From assembly GCA_902510655.1 (NCBI GenBank), contig CABXBY010000009.1, positions 1 to 34,418 of the forward strand: a stretch of 34,418 nucleotides of DNA, read 5' to 3'. The first letter of the stretch is position 1. Each line of letters begins with the position of its first letter. The DNA is from an uncultured Bacteroidota bacterium. GTDB taxonomy: Bacteria > Bacteroidota > Bacteroidia > Flavobacteriales > Flavobacteriaceae. Below are positions 8,556 through 16,651 of the stretch, one piece after another. The position numbers and the translations under genes are program-made. The notes below the pieces were generated by a model. The model was not told where the DNA came from. It did no database searches and saw only the letters and a list, made by a program, of their open reading frames with translations.

Positions 8556-9006
8556 TATTTATAATTAAATCACTTGAGAAACTAGTTTCAATATAGTATT
8601 CAAGATCAAGTTCATTTATTTGTTCAAAATTGATTTCAAATTCATTAACATCAAATAGGTCAACATAATCAGAGCTAGAATAGCCAATTAGTTCATAATT
8701 CATGTAATCTAGTATTTCAGCTTCCTTTAAAGAAATAGGGTCACTAAAAAATCCGTTAATAAAAAATCCGATAATAAGAATTGCAGCTACACCACTTAAT
8801 GCAAGTTTTTTGAACTTTAGAGCGAATATTTTATTTAAATAATTAGTATTAGTAATTAAATCGATGTCAATTGTTTTAAAATAATTTGGGGGGACTTTAA
8901 ACCCTCTTTTTTCAGTTTTTTTTATGTTATCAATAGTAATAGCATCAAAATATCCTTTTGGTATTTTGAATCGATTGGTATTTAAATTTATATTATTTTT
9001 TGACAT
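8548..9006 (-). CDS. Probable anti-sigma factor, single-pass membrane protein
   Basis: 152-residue protein directly after an ECF sigma gene. The predicted layout is a cytoplasmic N-terminus (1-67), one membrane segment (about 68-87, LALSGVAAILIIGFFINGFF) and an acidic periplasmic tail. The N-terminal region contains the same short motif twice, RFKIPKGYFDAITID (from residue 12) and GFKVPPNYFKTIDID (from residue 35), 23 residues apart. FK(V/I)PxxYF motifs are, to my knowledge, common in Bacteroidota proteins encoded next to sigma factors. There is no zinc-binding HxxxCxxC motif, so it is not a classical ZAS anti-sigma protein. Role inferred from topology and position; confidence is moderate. 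Confidence 0.6.
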   Translation of the reverse strand: MSKNNINLNTNRFKIPKGYFDAITIDNIKKTEKRGFKVPPNYFKTIDIDLITNTNYLNKIFALKFKKLALSGVAAILIIGFFINGFFSDPISLKEAEILDYMNYELIGYSSSDYVDLFDVNEFEINFEQINELDLEYYIETSFSSDLIINND

Positions 9007-9033
9007 TATTCTATTACTTTGACAACCAAATAC

Positions 9034-9585
9034 TTAAAAGGTTTGAATTTTAATTATTTCTTTTTTTATTTTTTTAACTGCGATATGATATGACGCCTTT
9101 AATGCACCCTCTGAAGTTCCCAGTATTTCAGAAATATCTTTAAATTTCATTTCTTGTTCATATTTCATTTGAAATACTAATTTTTGTTTTTGTGGAAGGG
9201 TATTTATAACCTCTTGAAACTTTAATTGTAATTCATCTCCATCAAAATAAGGATCCTCTTTCAATTTATTGGTTTGAGCAATCATAATTTCCTCAGATGT
9301 TTTAAAATGTTTTTTAGCTTTCGATTTTATAAAGTTTAAAGATTCATTTGTTGCTATTCTATAAATCCAAGTATATAGTTTGCTTTCTTCTTTAAAATTA
9401 TTAATAGCTTTAAAAACTTTTATAAACGTGTTTTGTAAGACATCATGTGCGTCGTCATGATCTAAAACTATTTTTCTTATATGCCAATATATAGGTTCTT
9501 TGTATTTGTTAAGTAAAATCTCAAAATATTTGTTTTGAGTTTCCTCTTCTTTTAGTTTGGCGATAAATTTAGATTCATTTTCCAA
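9034..9585 (-). CDS. ECF-type RNA polymerase sigma factor
   Basis: 183-residue sigma-70 family protein with only regions 2 and 4. Region 2 includes DHDDAHDVLQNTFIKVFKAI (region 2.2) and KLYTWIYRIATNESLNFIKS (2.3-2.4). Region 4 includes LPQKQKLVFQMKYEQEMKFK and the helix-turn-helix DISEILGTSEGALKASYHIA. It would direct RNA polymerase to a specific promoter set. The start must be TTG (9585-9583): an in-frame TAG lies immediately upstream, and the next in-frame ATG would remove region 2. It is followed by a likely anti-sigma gene (27 nt away) and a Spy-like gene, and is preceded on the same strand by an ABC exporter gene. Regulon unknown. Confidence 0.93.
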   Translation of the reverse strand: MENESKFIAKLKEEETQNKYFEILLNKYKEPIYWHIRKIVLDHDDAHDVLQNTFIKVFKAINNFKEESKLYTWIYRIATNESLNFIKSKAKKHFKTSEEIMIAQTNKLKEDPYFDGDELQLKFQEVINTLPQKQKLVFQMKYEQEMKFKDISEILGTSEGALKASYHIAVKKIKKEIIKIQTF

Positions 9586-9628
9586 CTAAATTGAATTTAT
9601 ATATAAGACAATATAATTTTTAAAAAGT

Positions 9629-11452
9629 TTAAGAAAACGATTGAAGTTTAATCAACTTCGAATAAACCCCATCATTAGAAATTAATTCTGTATGTTTCCC
9701 TTTTTCTATAATTTCCCCATCTTTTACAACTAAAATAACATCTGCTTTTTGAATAGTAGATAGCCTATGAGCAATGATTAACGATGTCCTGTTTTTCATT
9801 AGTTTTTCTAGCGCTTCTTGAACTAACTTCTCTGATTCTGAGTCCAATGAGGAAGTAGCTTCATCTAATATCATTATGGGAGGATTTCTTAAAACTGCTC
9901 TTGCAATTGAAACTCTTTGTTTTTGTCCCCCTGATAATTTTCCGCCTCCGTCTCCAACATTAGAATGGTATTTATTTTCTAGTTTTTCTATAAAATCATT
10001 TGCATTGGCAATTATGGCAGATTTTTTTATTTCTTTATTATTATTTTCAGAGTTTGAAAGTTGAATATTGTTGGCTATTGAGTCATTAAAAAGAATAGAG
10101 TCCTGTGACACCAAGCCAATTAAGCTTCTTAAATCTTTTTTAAATATATCCTTAATATTTATTCCGTCAATAAATATCTTTCCCGAATTTACATCATAAA
10201 ATCTAGGAATTAAATTGGCTATAGTAGATTTTCCACTTCCTGATTGTCCAACAATAGCAACTGTTTGACCTTTTTTTATTTTGAAATTAATATTCTTTAG
10301 AACAAATGTGTTTTCATATTTGAAACTAACATTCTCAAAGCAAATTTCTGACTCGAACGATTGTTTGTTTACAGGATTTGAAATTTCGTTGATTGAAGAT
10401 TTTGAATCTAAAATTTCAAGTACTCGTTCAGCAGCTGCATTCCCTTTTTTAATTGAATAAGATGCTTTACTAATTGCTTTAGCAGGAGTTAAAACACCAT
10501 ACGCGAGCCCCATATAAGTAATAAATGCAGCTGGATTTAGTTCTTGATCTATTAAAACTAATTGTCCGCCGTACCAAAGTAGTACACCAATAACAGAGAT
10601 ACCTAAGAATTCACTTACTGGACTAGCCAAGTTTTGTCTATTAATTAATTTATTGGAGTAATTGTAAAATTTATTATTCGATTTATTGAATTTTTCTATA
10701 AAAAACAGCTCTGAAACAAATCCTTTAATAATTTTTAAACCGTGTAGAGTTTCTTCGGTAATCGATAAAAATTCAGCTTGTTCATTTTGAACTAAAGTTG
10801 AGGTAGCTTTAAGAGATCTTCCTATTAATGAAATTAAGAATCCAGAAATTGGTATAAATATCAAAACAAATGCTGTGAGCTTGAAACTTATTAAAAACAT
10901 TGCTGAAATTGTAAAAAATATAGTTAATGGCTCTCTAACTATTAACTCAAGAATTGATAAAAATGAATGTTGAATTTCTAAAACATCAGCAGTTATCCTA
11001 GATATTACATCTCCTTTTTTCTTTTCTGTAAAGAAAGCTATTGGCATACTTACTATTTTTTTATAAACATCTCCTCTCAAATGGGTTAAAATCCCATTTC
11101 TTAAAAAAGTTATAAAATACATTGCTAGATAATTGAAAAAATTCTTAAGAAAAAACAATATGATAATTGCAGCAATCACAAAGATTAAAGCTTTTTGTGG
11201 GTCTTCGCCTGAAAAACTACTAACTTGATAATTAAGCCATCCTTCTAAGTTATTTCCAAATCCATAAATTCCATCAAATTCTGGTTTAGTATATGTTTTT
11301 TTATTTTCTCCAAATAAAACCTCAAGCATAGGCATTAGCGATAAAAATGACAATGCACTAAATAGCGCATAAAGAATATTAAAAAATATATTTAAAAAAA
11401 TATATTTTTTAAAGGGCTTTGAATACTTGAATATTTTTTTAAAATACTCCAA
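9629..11452 (-). CDS. MsbA-like ABC transporter, fused membrane and ATPase domains
   Basis: 607-residue half-transporter of the exporter type. The N-terminal part (about 1-340) holds six hydrophobic segments, the first at about 17-45 and others within IFVIAAIIILFFLKNFFNY and FTISAMFLISFKLTAFVLIF. The ATPase domain follows: Walker A GQSGSGKST (402-410), signature LSGGQ (from 506), Walker B IMILDEAT and the switch histidine in IIAHRLSTI. The start is TTG (11452-11450), three bases after the phosphohexomutase stop; the next methionine is near residue 40, inside the first membrane segment, so TTG is well supported. MsbA-type proteins flip lipid A or other lipids outward; here the cargo is unknown, but the sugar genes upstream suggest a glycolipid. 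Confidence 0.92.
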   Translation of the reverse strand: MEYFKKIFKYSKPFKKYIFLNIFFNILYALFSALSFLSLMPMLEVLFGENKKTYTKPEFDGIYGFGNNLEGWLNYQVSSFSGEDPQKALIFVIAAIIILFFLKNFFNYLAMYFITFLRNGILTHLRGDVYKKIVSMPIAFFTEKKKGDVISRITADVLEIQHSFLSILELIVREPLTIFFTISAMFLISFKLTAFVLIFIPISGFLISLIGRSLKATSTLVQNEQAEFLSITEETLHGLKIIKGFVSELFFIEKFNKSNNKFYNYSNKLINRQNLASPVSEFLGISVIGVLLWYGGQLVLIDQELNPAAFITYMGLAYGVLTPAKAISKASYSIKKGNAAAERVLEILDSKSSINEISNPVNKQSFESEICFENVSFKYENTFVLKNINFKIKKGQTVAIVGQSGSGKSTIANLIPRFYDVNSGKIFIDGINIKDIFKKDLRSLIGLVSQDSILFNDSIANNIQLSNSENNNKEIKKSAIIANANDFIEKLENKYHSNVGDGGGKLSGGQKQRVSIARAVLRNPPIMILDEATSSLDSESEKLVQEALEKLMKNRTSLIIAHRLSTIQKADVILVVKDGEIIEKGKHTELISNDGVYSKLIKLQSFS

Positions 11453-11455
11453 TGC

Positions 11456-13162
11456 TTAAAAATTAAATTCTTCAGTTAAATTAACTATTTTATTATTCAA
11501 AATTTGATTTACTCTATCATAATCTTCTTTTGACTTGAGATCAGTATTTACACTAAAGTAAAATTTTATTTTGGGTTCAGTTCCACTTGGTCTAGCAGCA
11601 ACAGTTGTACCGTCTTCAGATTCAAAAATCAAAACATTAGATTTAGGAAAATCTAAATTATAGATTTCATTATTAATTTGATTTATTTCTTGAGAAGATT
11701 GAAAATCTTTAAAAGATATTAATTTACTTCCGTCCAAAGATTTAATTTTAGAATTTCTTAATTTATTCATTATTGAACTAATTTCTTTGAGACCTTTAGC
11801 TCCTTTTTTCTCAATAGATATTAGCTTTTCCTTGAAAAATCCATATTTGATGTAGCAATCAATTAAATAATCAATTAAATTAATTCCCATTGATTTACAT
11901 TCTGATCCAACTTCGCATGCAACTAGGGCAGAGGTAATAGCATCTTTGTCTCTTACAAAATCACCAACCATGTAACCGTAGCTTTCTTCTCCTCCACAAA
12001 TAAAATTCTGGCTAGGAAAATCATTTATCATTTTTCCTATCCATTTAAAGCCCGTTAAGCCAACTTTAAAATCAACATTATACCTTTCAGCTATATTTTT
12101 AATCATTGCAGTTGAAACAACTGTTGATCCAATAAAAAATGATTTATTTAAATCTTTTCTTTTGCTTAAAATAAATTCTGTTAAAATGATCATCATCTGA
12201 TTACCATTCAAAAGAGAATATTCGTTTTCATTATTTTTGATAGCTAAACCAACTCTATCTGCATCAGGGTCGGTGCCAATTACAATATCAGCGTTAACTG
12301 CTTCTGCTAAATCTATTGCCATACTTAAAGCTTCTGGCTCTTCAGGGTTAGGTGATTTTACAGTATTGAAATTACCATCGGGAATAGCCTGTTCTTTAAC
12401 TATATGTAAATCATTAAATCCAGCACCGTTCAAAACTTCTGGAAGAATTTTATATGATGTTCCGTGTATTGGTGTAAAAACAATTCTATAATTTTCTCTT
12501 TTGGACTCTCCAATTTTTCCAATTGATATTGAATCATTAATAAAATCAGTATCAATTTGGGTGTCAATTAAATTAATAAGAGAATTATTTCTTTTAAAGT
12601 TTATTTCTTTGAATTTTACTGAATTTATTTCGTCAATAAGTTTTTCATCGATTGGTGGCACAATTTGACCACCATCTTTCCAGTAAACCTTATATCCATT
12701 ATATTCAGGCGGATTATGAGACGCTGTTAAAACAATACCACAAATACATTTTAATTTTAATAATGCATAAGAAAGTTCAGGAGTTGGTCTTATTGAACTA
12801 AATAGGTACACATTAATACCATTTGAACTAAAAACATCTGCTACCTGATTAGCCAATTCTTTACTTTGATTTCTGCAATCATAAGCTATAACAACAGATT
12901 CTTTTTTTGATGATATTTTATTTATGAAGTTTGAAATACCCTGTGTATTTTTACCAAAAGTATATTGATTGACACGGTTTGGGCCTACACCAACAATTCC
13001 TCTCATTCCACCAGTTCCAAATGACAAATTTTTATAAAATGATTCTTCAAACTCTAATGGATTATTATTTTTTAAACTTTTAACATTTTCAATTGTTGTT
13101 GTATCAAAGGGAAATTGAGTCCAATTATTATAATTTTCTTCAATTACTAAGTTTTTATTCAT
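11456..13162 (-). CDS. Phosphoglucomutase/phosphomannomutase (alpha-D-phosphohexomutase)
   Basis: 568-residue enzyme that interconverts hexose 6- and 1-phosphates. The four family signatures are present in order: the phosphoserine loop GIVLTASHNPPEYNGYK (active Ser about 148), the metal loop IGTDPDADRVGLA, the sugar-binding GGEESYGYMVGD, and the phosphate-binding RPSGTEPKIKFYF near the C-terminus. Length fits the PgcA-like phospho-sugar mutases of Firmicutes and Bacteroidota. Preference for glucose or mannose cannot be decided by eye. The gene start overlaps the end of the glycosyltransferase gene by 8 nt, and its stop is 3 nt from the ABC transporter start, so the three form a tight operon and may supply activated sugar for the glycosyltransferase. 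Confidence 0.93.
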   Translation of the reverse strand: MNKNLVIEENYNNWTQFPFDTTTIENVKSLKNNNPLEFEESFYKNLSFGTGGMRGIVGVGPNRVNQYTFGKNTQGISNFINKISSKKESVVIAYDCRNQSKELANQVADVFSSNGINVYLFSSIRPTPELSYALLKLKCICGIVLTASHNPPEYNGYKVYWKDGGQIVPPIDEKLIDEINSVKFKEINFKRNNSLINLIDTQIDTDFINDSISIGKIGESKRENYRIVFTPIHGTSYKILPEVLNGAGFNDLHIVKEQAIPDGNFNTVKSPNPEEPEALSMAIDLAEAVNADIVIGTDPDADRVGLAIKNNENEYSLLNGNQMMIILTEFILSKRKDLNKSFFIGSTVVSTAMIKNIAERYNVDFKVGLTGFKWIGKMINDFPSQNFICGGEESYGYMVGDFVRDKDAITSALVACEVGSECKSMGINLIDYLIDCYIKYGFFKEKLISIEKKGAKGLKEISSIMNKLRNSKIKSLDGSKLISFKDFQSSQEINQINNEIYNLDFPKSNVLIFESEDGTTVAARPSGTEPKIKFYFSVNTDLKSKEDYDRVNQILNNKIVNLTEEFNF

Positions 13163-14102
13163 TTATTTTTTCTGTAATTATATATTGTTTTTTAATTTTT
13201 CTATTTCGAAGAATGATTTCACCTAAAAATCCGGCAAGAAAAAACTGAGAACCCATTATCATTGTAGCTAATGAAATGTAAAATTCAGGTCTTTCTGTAA
13301 TTAACCTTCCTGAAGTTTGGAGAAATAATTTATCTATTCCTAGGTATGCAGAAAAAAAGAAGCCAACTAATAACATTATGGTCCCAATAAGTCCAAAGAA
13401 ATGCATAGGTCTTTTTCCAAACTTGTGAATAAACCATAATGTAATTAAGTCTAAAAAACCTTTTATAAATCTGTCAATTCCATATTTTGTTTTTCCGTGC
13501 TTTCTAGGATGATGTATCACAATTTTTTCAGTAATTCTGTTGTAACCTGCGTTTTTAGCAAGTACAGGAATGTATCTGTGCATCCCCCCAGTTAATTTAA
13601 CCTGTTGAATTACCTCTTTTTTATATGCTTTTATTCCACAATTAAAATCATTAAGTTTTACTCCAGAAGTTATTCTTGCAGCCCAGTTAAAAATTTTAGA
13701 TGGAAAATTTTTAAATATTATTGAATCGTATCTAACTTTTTTCCATCCTGAAACTAAATCAAAATTTTCTTCACTAATTTTTTTATAAAGCTCAGGGATT
13801 TCATTTGGATCGTCTTGTAAATCAGCATCCATTGTTATAACAACATCGCCATCACAAGCCTTGAAGCCTGCTGAAAGTGCTTGAGATTTACCAAAGTTTT
13901 TTAAAAATCTAATTCCCTTTATATGTTGGTTATTTGTACAAATTTTTGAAATAATTTTCCATGAATTATCTGTGCTTCCATCATCAATTAAAATGATTTC
14001 ATATTTAAGATTTAAATCATTAATAACAGAGGATACTGAGCTTGTTAATTCTTCAAGAGAATTTTGCTCATTTAAAAGTGGAATAATTACAGAAATATTC
14101 AT
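13155..14102 (-). CDS. Family 2 glycosyltransferase, DPM/undecaprenyl-phosphate sugar type, membrane anchored
   Basis: 315-residue GT-A glycosyltransferase. The N-terminus is MNISVIIPLLNEQNSLEELT, followed by DDGSTDNSW and the metal-binding TMDADLQDDPNEIPEL; the middle contains DFNCGIKAYKKEVIQ, typical of the DPM/DPG/ArnC-like group that transfers sugar from a nucleotide to a polyprenyl phosphate. Two C-terminal membrane segments are clear (MHFFGLIGTIMLLVGFFFSA and ISLATMIMGSQFFLAGFLGE), anchoring the catalytic domain on the cytoplasmic face. I chose the ATG at 14102-14100; a TTG six bases upstream would add two residues (MK) and is less likely. It lies 10 nt after the DUF4199 gene. Donor sugar and acceptor are not determinable. 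Confidence 0.9.
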   Translation of the reverse strand: MNISVIIPLLNEQNSLEELTSSVSSVINDLNLKYEIILIDDGSTDNSWKIISKICTNNQHIKGIRFLKNFGKSQALSAGFKACDGDVVITMDADLQDDPNEIPELYKKISEENFDLVSGWKKVRYDSIIFKNFPSKIFNWAARITSGVKLNDFNCGIKAYKKEVIQQVKLTGGMHRYIPVLAKNAGYNRITEKIVIHHPRKHGKTKYGIDRFIKGFLDLITLWFIHKFGKRPMHFFGLIGTIMLLVGFFFSAYLGIDKLFLQTSGRLITERPEFYISLATMIMGSQFFLAGFLGEIILRNRKIKKQYIITEKINE

Positions 14103-14112
14103 TTTCAACTAA

Positions 14113-14628
14113 TTATAGCTGTTTTTTTGTCTTAATGACTAGACCGAGAACAACACTATATAAAAATCCAAATAAAAGCGTAGAAATTAAAATCGCTGGG
14201 TAAGTTAAAAAAGTGAATGGTTTGGAATTTTCTATAAATGTATTAAGATCCATTCCGTTAAGGGCTTCAGGGTAATCCTGCATGGTTTGATTGTATGAAA
14301 TTTCTAACACTTTATCCATGAAATCAGGTTCCATTACATTAGTTAAAAATAATGTGTAAAATATAGATACAAGTGCTATAACTAAAGATATTCCTGTACC
14401 CATTTTTCTTACTGTGCCGGCTTGGATCTTATTATCATTAGCTTTCTTGTAGGCTAAGCATCCAAGAGTTATTCCTGCATATGTTATTACAATATTTGCA
14501 ATTTGCGCTACAGAATCCTGTTCATAATGAGACTCTAAAAAAAATAACATTAAACTAAAAGATACTAACACTGAACTTGTAATTAAGCCGTAATTAATCA
14601 TATATTGTTTTATACTGATTTGTTCCAT
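14113..14628 (-). CDS. DUF4199 family integral membrane protein
   Basis: 171-residue membrane protein with four hydrophobic segments at about 13-29, 40-58, 76-97 and 142-166. The loop between the third and fourth carries MEPDFMDKVLEISYNQTMQD, resembling the conserved loop in DUF4199 proteins. The function of this family is not known. In Flavobacteriia I recall DUF4199 genes commonly lying next to a family 2 glycosyltransferase as here, which suggests an accessory role in envelope or polyprenyl-linked glycan synthesis; that link is inference. It is the first gene of the minus-strand run ending near 6820 and is divergent from rpmE2. Confidence 0.75.
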   Translation of the reverse strand: MEQISIKQYMINYGLITSSVLVSFSLMLFFLESHYEQDSVAQIANIVITYAGITLGCLAYKKANDNKIQAGTVRKMGTGISLVIALVSIFYTLFLTNVMEPDFMDKVLEISYNQTMQDYPEALNGMDLNTFIENSKPFTFLTYPAILISTLLFGFLYSVVLGLVIKTKKQL

Positions 14629-14694
14629 AATATTTTATTTTAATGTAAAAATAGCTAATATTTGAATACTTGATTAGTAATAAATTGGATAAAG

Positions 14695-14724
14695 TTGCAA
14701 ATTGATAAAAAAGAATTAAATTTG
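14695..14724 (+). promoter_or_regulatory. rpmE2 promoter (TTG-N19-TAAATTTG)
   Basis: TTG at 14695-14697 and TAAATTTG at 14717-14724 are separated by 19 nt, a full match to the Bacteroidota housekeeping promoter. The -7 box ends 18 nt before the rpmE2 ATG, so it also argues against any start inside the promoter. Confidence 0.75.
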
Positions 14725-14742
14725 CATCCAATTATTATAAAA

Positions 14743-14994
14743 ATGAAACAAGGTATACACCCAGAAAATTACAGATTAGTTGCTTTTAAAGATATGTCTA
14801 ATGACGATGTTTTTATTACTAAATCAACAGTTGAAAGTAAAGATTCAATTGAACATGAAGGTGTAACTTATCCTCTTGTAAAGTTAGAGATATCTAGGAC
14901 TTCTCATCCGTTTTACACTGGTAAAACAAAACTTATTGATACTGCTGGTAGAATTGATAAGTTTAAAAATAGATATGCCAAAATCAAAAAGTAA
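14743..14994 (+). CDS. rpmE2: 50S ribosomal protein L31, type B
   Basis: 83-residue ribosomal protein starting [20 protein letters not shown]. The motif [20 protein letters not shown] is the conserved L31 core. It has no cysteines, so it is the zinc-free type B (C-minus) form. The ATG at 14743 is the start: the open frame extends back to a TTG at 14695, but that TTG is the -33 element of the promoter and the added residues do not belong to L31. Single-gene transcript; its stop codon is one base from the stop of the convergent lipoprotein gene. Confidence 0.96.
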   Translation: MKQGIHPENYRLVAFKDMSNDDVFITKSTVESKDSIEHEGVTYPLVKLEISRTSHPFYTGKTKLIDTAGRIDKFKNRYAKIKK

Positions 14995-15004
14995 ATTACT
15001 TTTT
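14986..15004. repeat. Palindrome spanning both stop codons of a convergent gene pair
   Basis: Arms AAAAAGTAA (14986-14994) and TTACTTTTT (14996-15004) flank a single A. Each arm contains the TAA stop of one gene: rpmE2 on plus (14992-14994) and the solute-binding lipoprotein on minus (14998-14996). It might act as a weak two-way terminator, but the stem has only two G-C pairs and a true loop would consume several of the inner bases. Confidence 0.5.
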
Positions 15005-16603
15005 ATATACTTTTTTTAAATTCAATTGATTTACTGGATTAGTTGTGAGCCCCTTAACATTTTTTTGACTAAATCTCATGACTTTATCATAGTATAGTGG
15101 AATAATTGGTGAATTTTCTAATACTAAACTGTCTAGTTTTCTATATAGTTTTTTTCTAATTACACTATTTTGCTCTGGATATGTGCTTTCAAATAACTTA
15201 TCATATTCAACGTTTTTAAAGTGTGTATAATTTGGTCCATTTGGCGCTAAATTTTTCGAATAAAATAAGCTTAAATAATTTTCGCTTTCTGGATAATCAG
15301 CTATCCAACTAGCTCTAAACATTTCAAATTTCCCATTGGATTTACCTTGTCTTAATGCAGAAGCAGGAACAATATTTATTGATAAGTCAATATCGATTTT
15401 TTGTAATTCTCTTTGTATAAATTCAACAATATCTAAATAATTTGCATCACTGGTTAGTTTAAGTTCTATTTTCTCTTTATTATTTTCTGCTTTGTATTCT
15501 TTAATTAATGTTTTTGCCTTTTTTAAATTGTATTTAAATCCATTTACTGAATTTTCCATATTTAAACCTAATGGAACAAAACCATTATTTGCTGCGTATC
15601 CAATATTATTTCTTAAATATTTCATCATTTTTTTTCTATCGATCGCATAGTTTATTGCTAACCTTAGTTTTTTTGAATGAACTTGACTTTCTTCATCACC
15701 AAGATAAAATCCTATATATTCTGTGTTTAAATATGGTCCTGAAATGAGTTTTATTTTTTTGGAATGTTCTTCTTTTAAATTTCCGTCAATAGAAATTAAT
15801 TGATCTTTAAAAGACGAATCTATAGAGTTAATAAAATCAATTTTATTTTGTGCAAATTCCATGAATTCACTTTTCTTATCAGGGAGAAATGTAATTGAGA
15901 TAGCTTCAAGATAGGGCAGATTTTTTCCTTTATTATCTTTTTCGAAATATAAATTATTTTTTCTTAAAACTAATTTGATATTTTCTTCCCATCTTTTAAA
16001 TTTGAATGGACCAGTTCCAATTGGATTTTTCCCAAACTTATCTCCGTAATAATTTACAGCTTCGTAAGGAACAGCTGAAAAATATTTCATTGATAGTAAG
16101 CCTAAAAAAGCCGCAAAGGGTTTTTTTAATTTTATAACAAATACACTGTCATTTTCTGCTTTAAAACTACTCACATTTTTCATTGCCCAAGATCCAGGTG
16201 ATCCTAACTGGGGATCGTTTAATCTCTTAAAACTATATTCAAAATCTGCTGCTTTAACCGCTCTGGTAGAATCTTTTCCAAAAGTTTTAGAATGATGAAA
16301 GAAAATTTCATTTTTTATTACAAACTTATATTTTAAACCGTTTTTTGAAATTATCCAGCTTTTTGCTAAATCTGGTTTTATTTTTAGTGAATCGTCTAAT
16401 TGAACTAATCCATTAAAGATTTGATTAACTGGCCAAATATTTCTTAATGTACTAGAGTAAATTGGGTCTAAAGATGAAATATTAGAATGTTCATTATATC
16501 TAAAAACTTTTTTTTCATCAATCAGAACATTTTCAGAACATCCCGTAATTATTAATATAGTTATTATTATAAATGGTATTGAAAACTTTGACTTGTAAAT
16601 CAT
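14996..16603 (-). CDS. ABC transporter substrate-binding lipoprotein, family 5 (oligopeptide type)
   Basis: 535-residue lipoprotein. The N-terminus has a hydrophobic core (FIIITILIITG) ending in the lipobox ITGC with the lipidated Cys at about residue 22. The body follows the SBP family 5 pattern: SSLDPIYSSTLRNIWPVNQI, the FKFVIKNEIFFHHS-type region, FGKNPIGTGPFKFKRWEE, and SKKLRLAINYAIDRKKMMKY, as in OppA/DppA-like binders of peptides. No permease or ATPase genes are adjacent, so its partner transporter must be elsewhere or it serves another role. It is convergent with rpmE2 and divergent from mtaB. Substrate cannot be read from the sequence. Confidence 0.9.
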   Translation of the reverse strand: MIYKSKFSIPFIIITILIITGCSENVLIDEKKVFRYNEHSNISSLDPIYSSTLRNIWPVNQIFNGLVQLDDSLKIKPDLAKSWIISKNGLKYKFVIKNEIFFHHSKTFGKDSTRAVKAADFEYSFKRLNDPQLGSPGSWAMKNVSSFKAENDSVFVIKLKKPFAAFLGLLSMKYFSAVPYEAVNYYGDKFGKNPIGTGPFKFKRWEENIKLVLRKNNLYFEKDNKGKNLPYLEAISITFLPDKKSEFMEFAQNKIDFINSIDSSFKDQLISIDGNLKEEHSKKIKLISGPYLNTEYIGFYLGDEESQVHSKKLRLAINYAIDRKKMMKYLRNNIGYAANNGFVPLGLNMENSVNGFKYNLKKAKTLIKEYKAENNKEKIELKLTSDANYLDIVEFIQRELQKIDIDLSINIVPASALRQGKSNGKFEMFRASWIADYPESENYLSLFYSKNLAPNGPNYTHFKNVEYDKLFESTYPEQNSVIRKKLYRKLDSLVLENSPIIPLYYDKVMRFSQKNVKGLTTNPVNQLNLKKVYKK

Positions 16604-16624
16604 AGATATTGATTCCTATATTTG
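16593..16624 (+). promoter_or_regulatory. Putative mtaB promoter (TTG-N21-TATATTTG)
   Basis: TATATTTG at 16617-16624 matches the -7 consensus, with TTG at 16593-16595, 21 nt upstream. The box ends 27 nt before the mtaB ATG. The -33 element lies inside the first codons of the divergent lipoprotein gene. Confidence 0.6.
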
Positions 16625-16651
16625 CAAGCTAATTTAAGAGTTTAAATCAAT

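Noticed and set aside
14695-14742. 16-residue N-terminal extension of L31
   Set aside because: It would begin at the TTG of the promoter -33 element and include the -7 box; L31 proteins begin at the MKQGIHP methionine.
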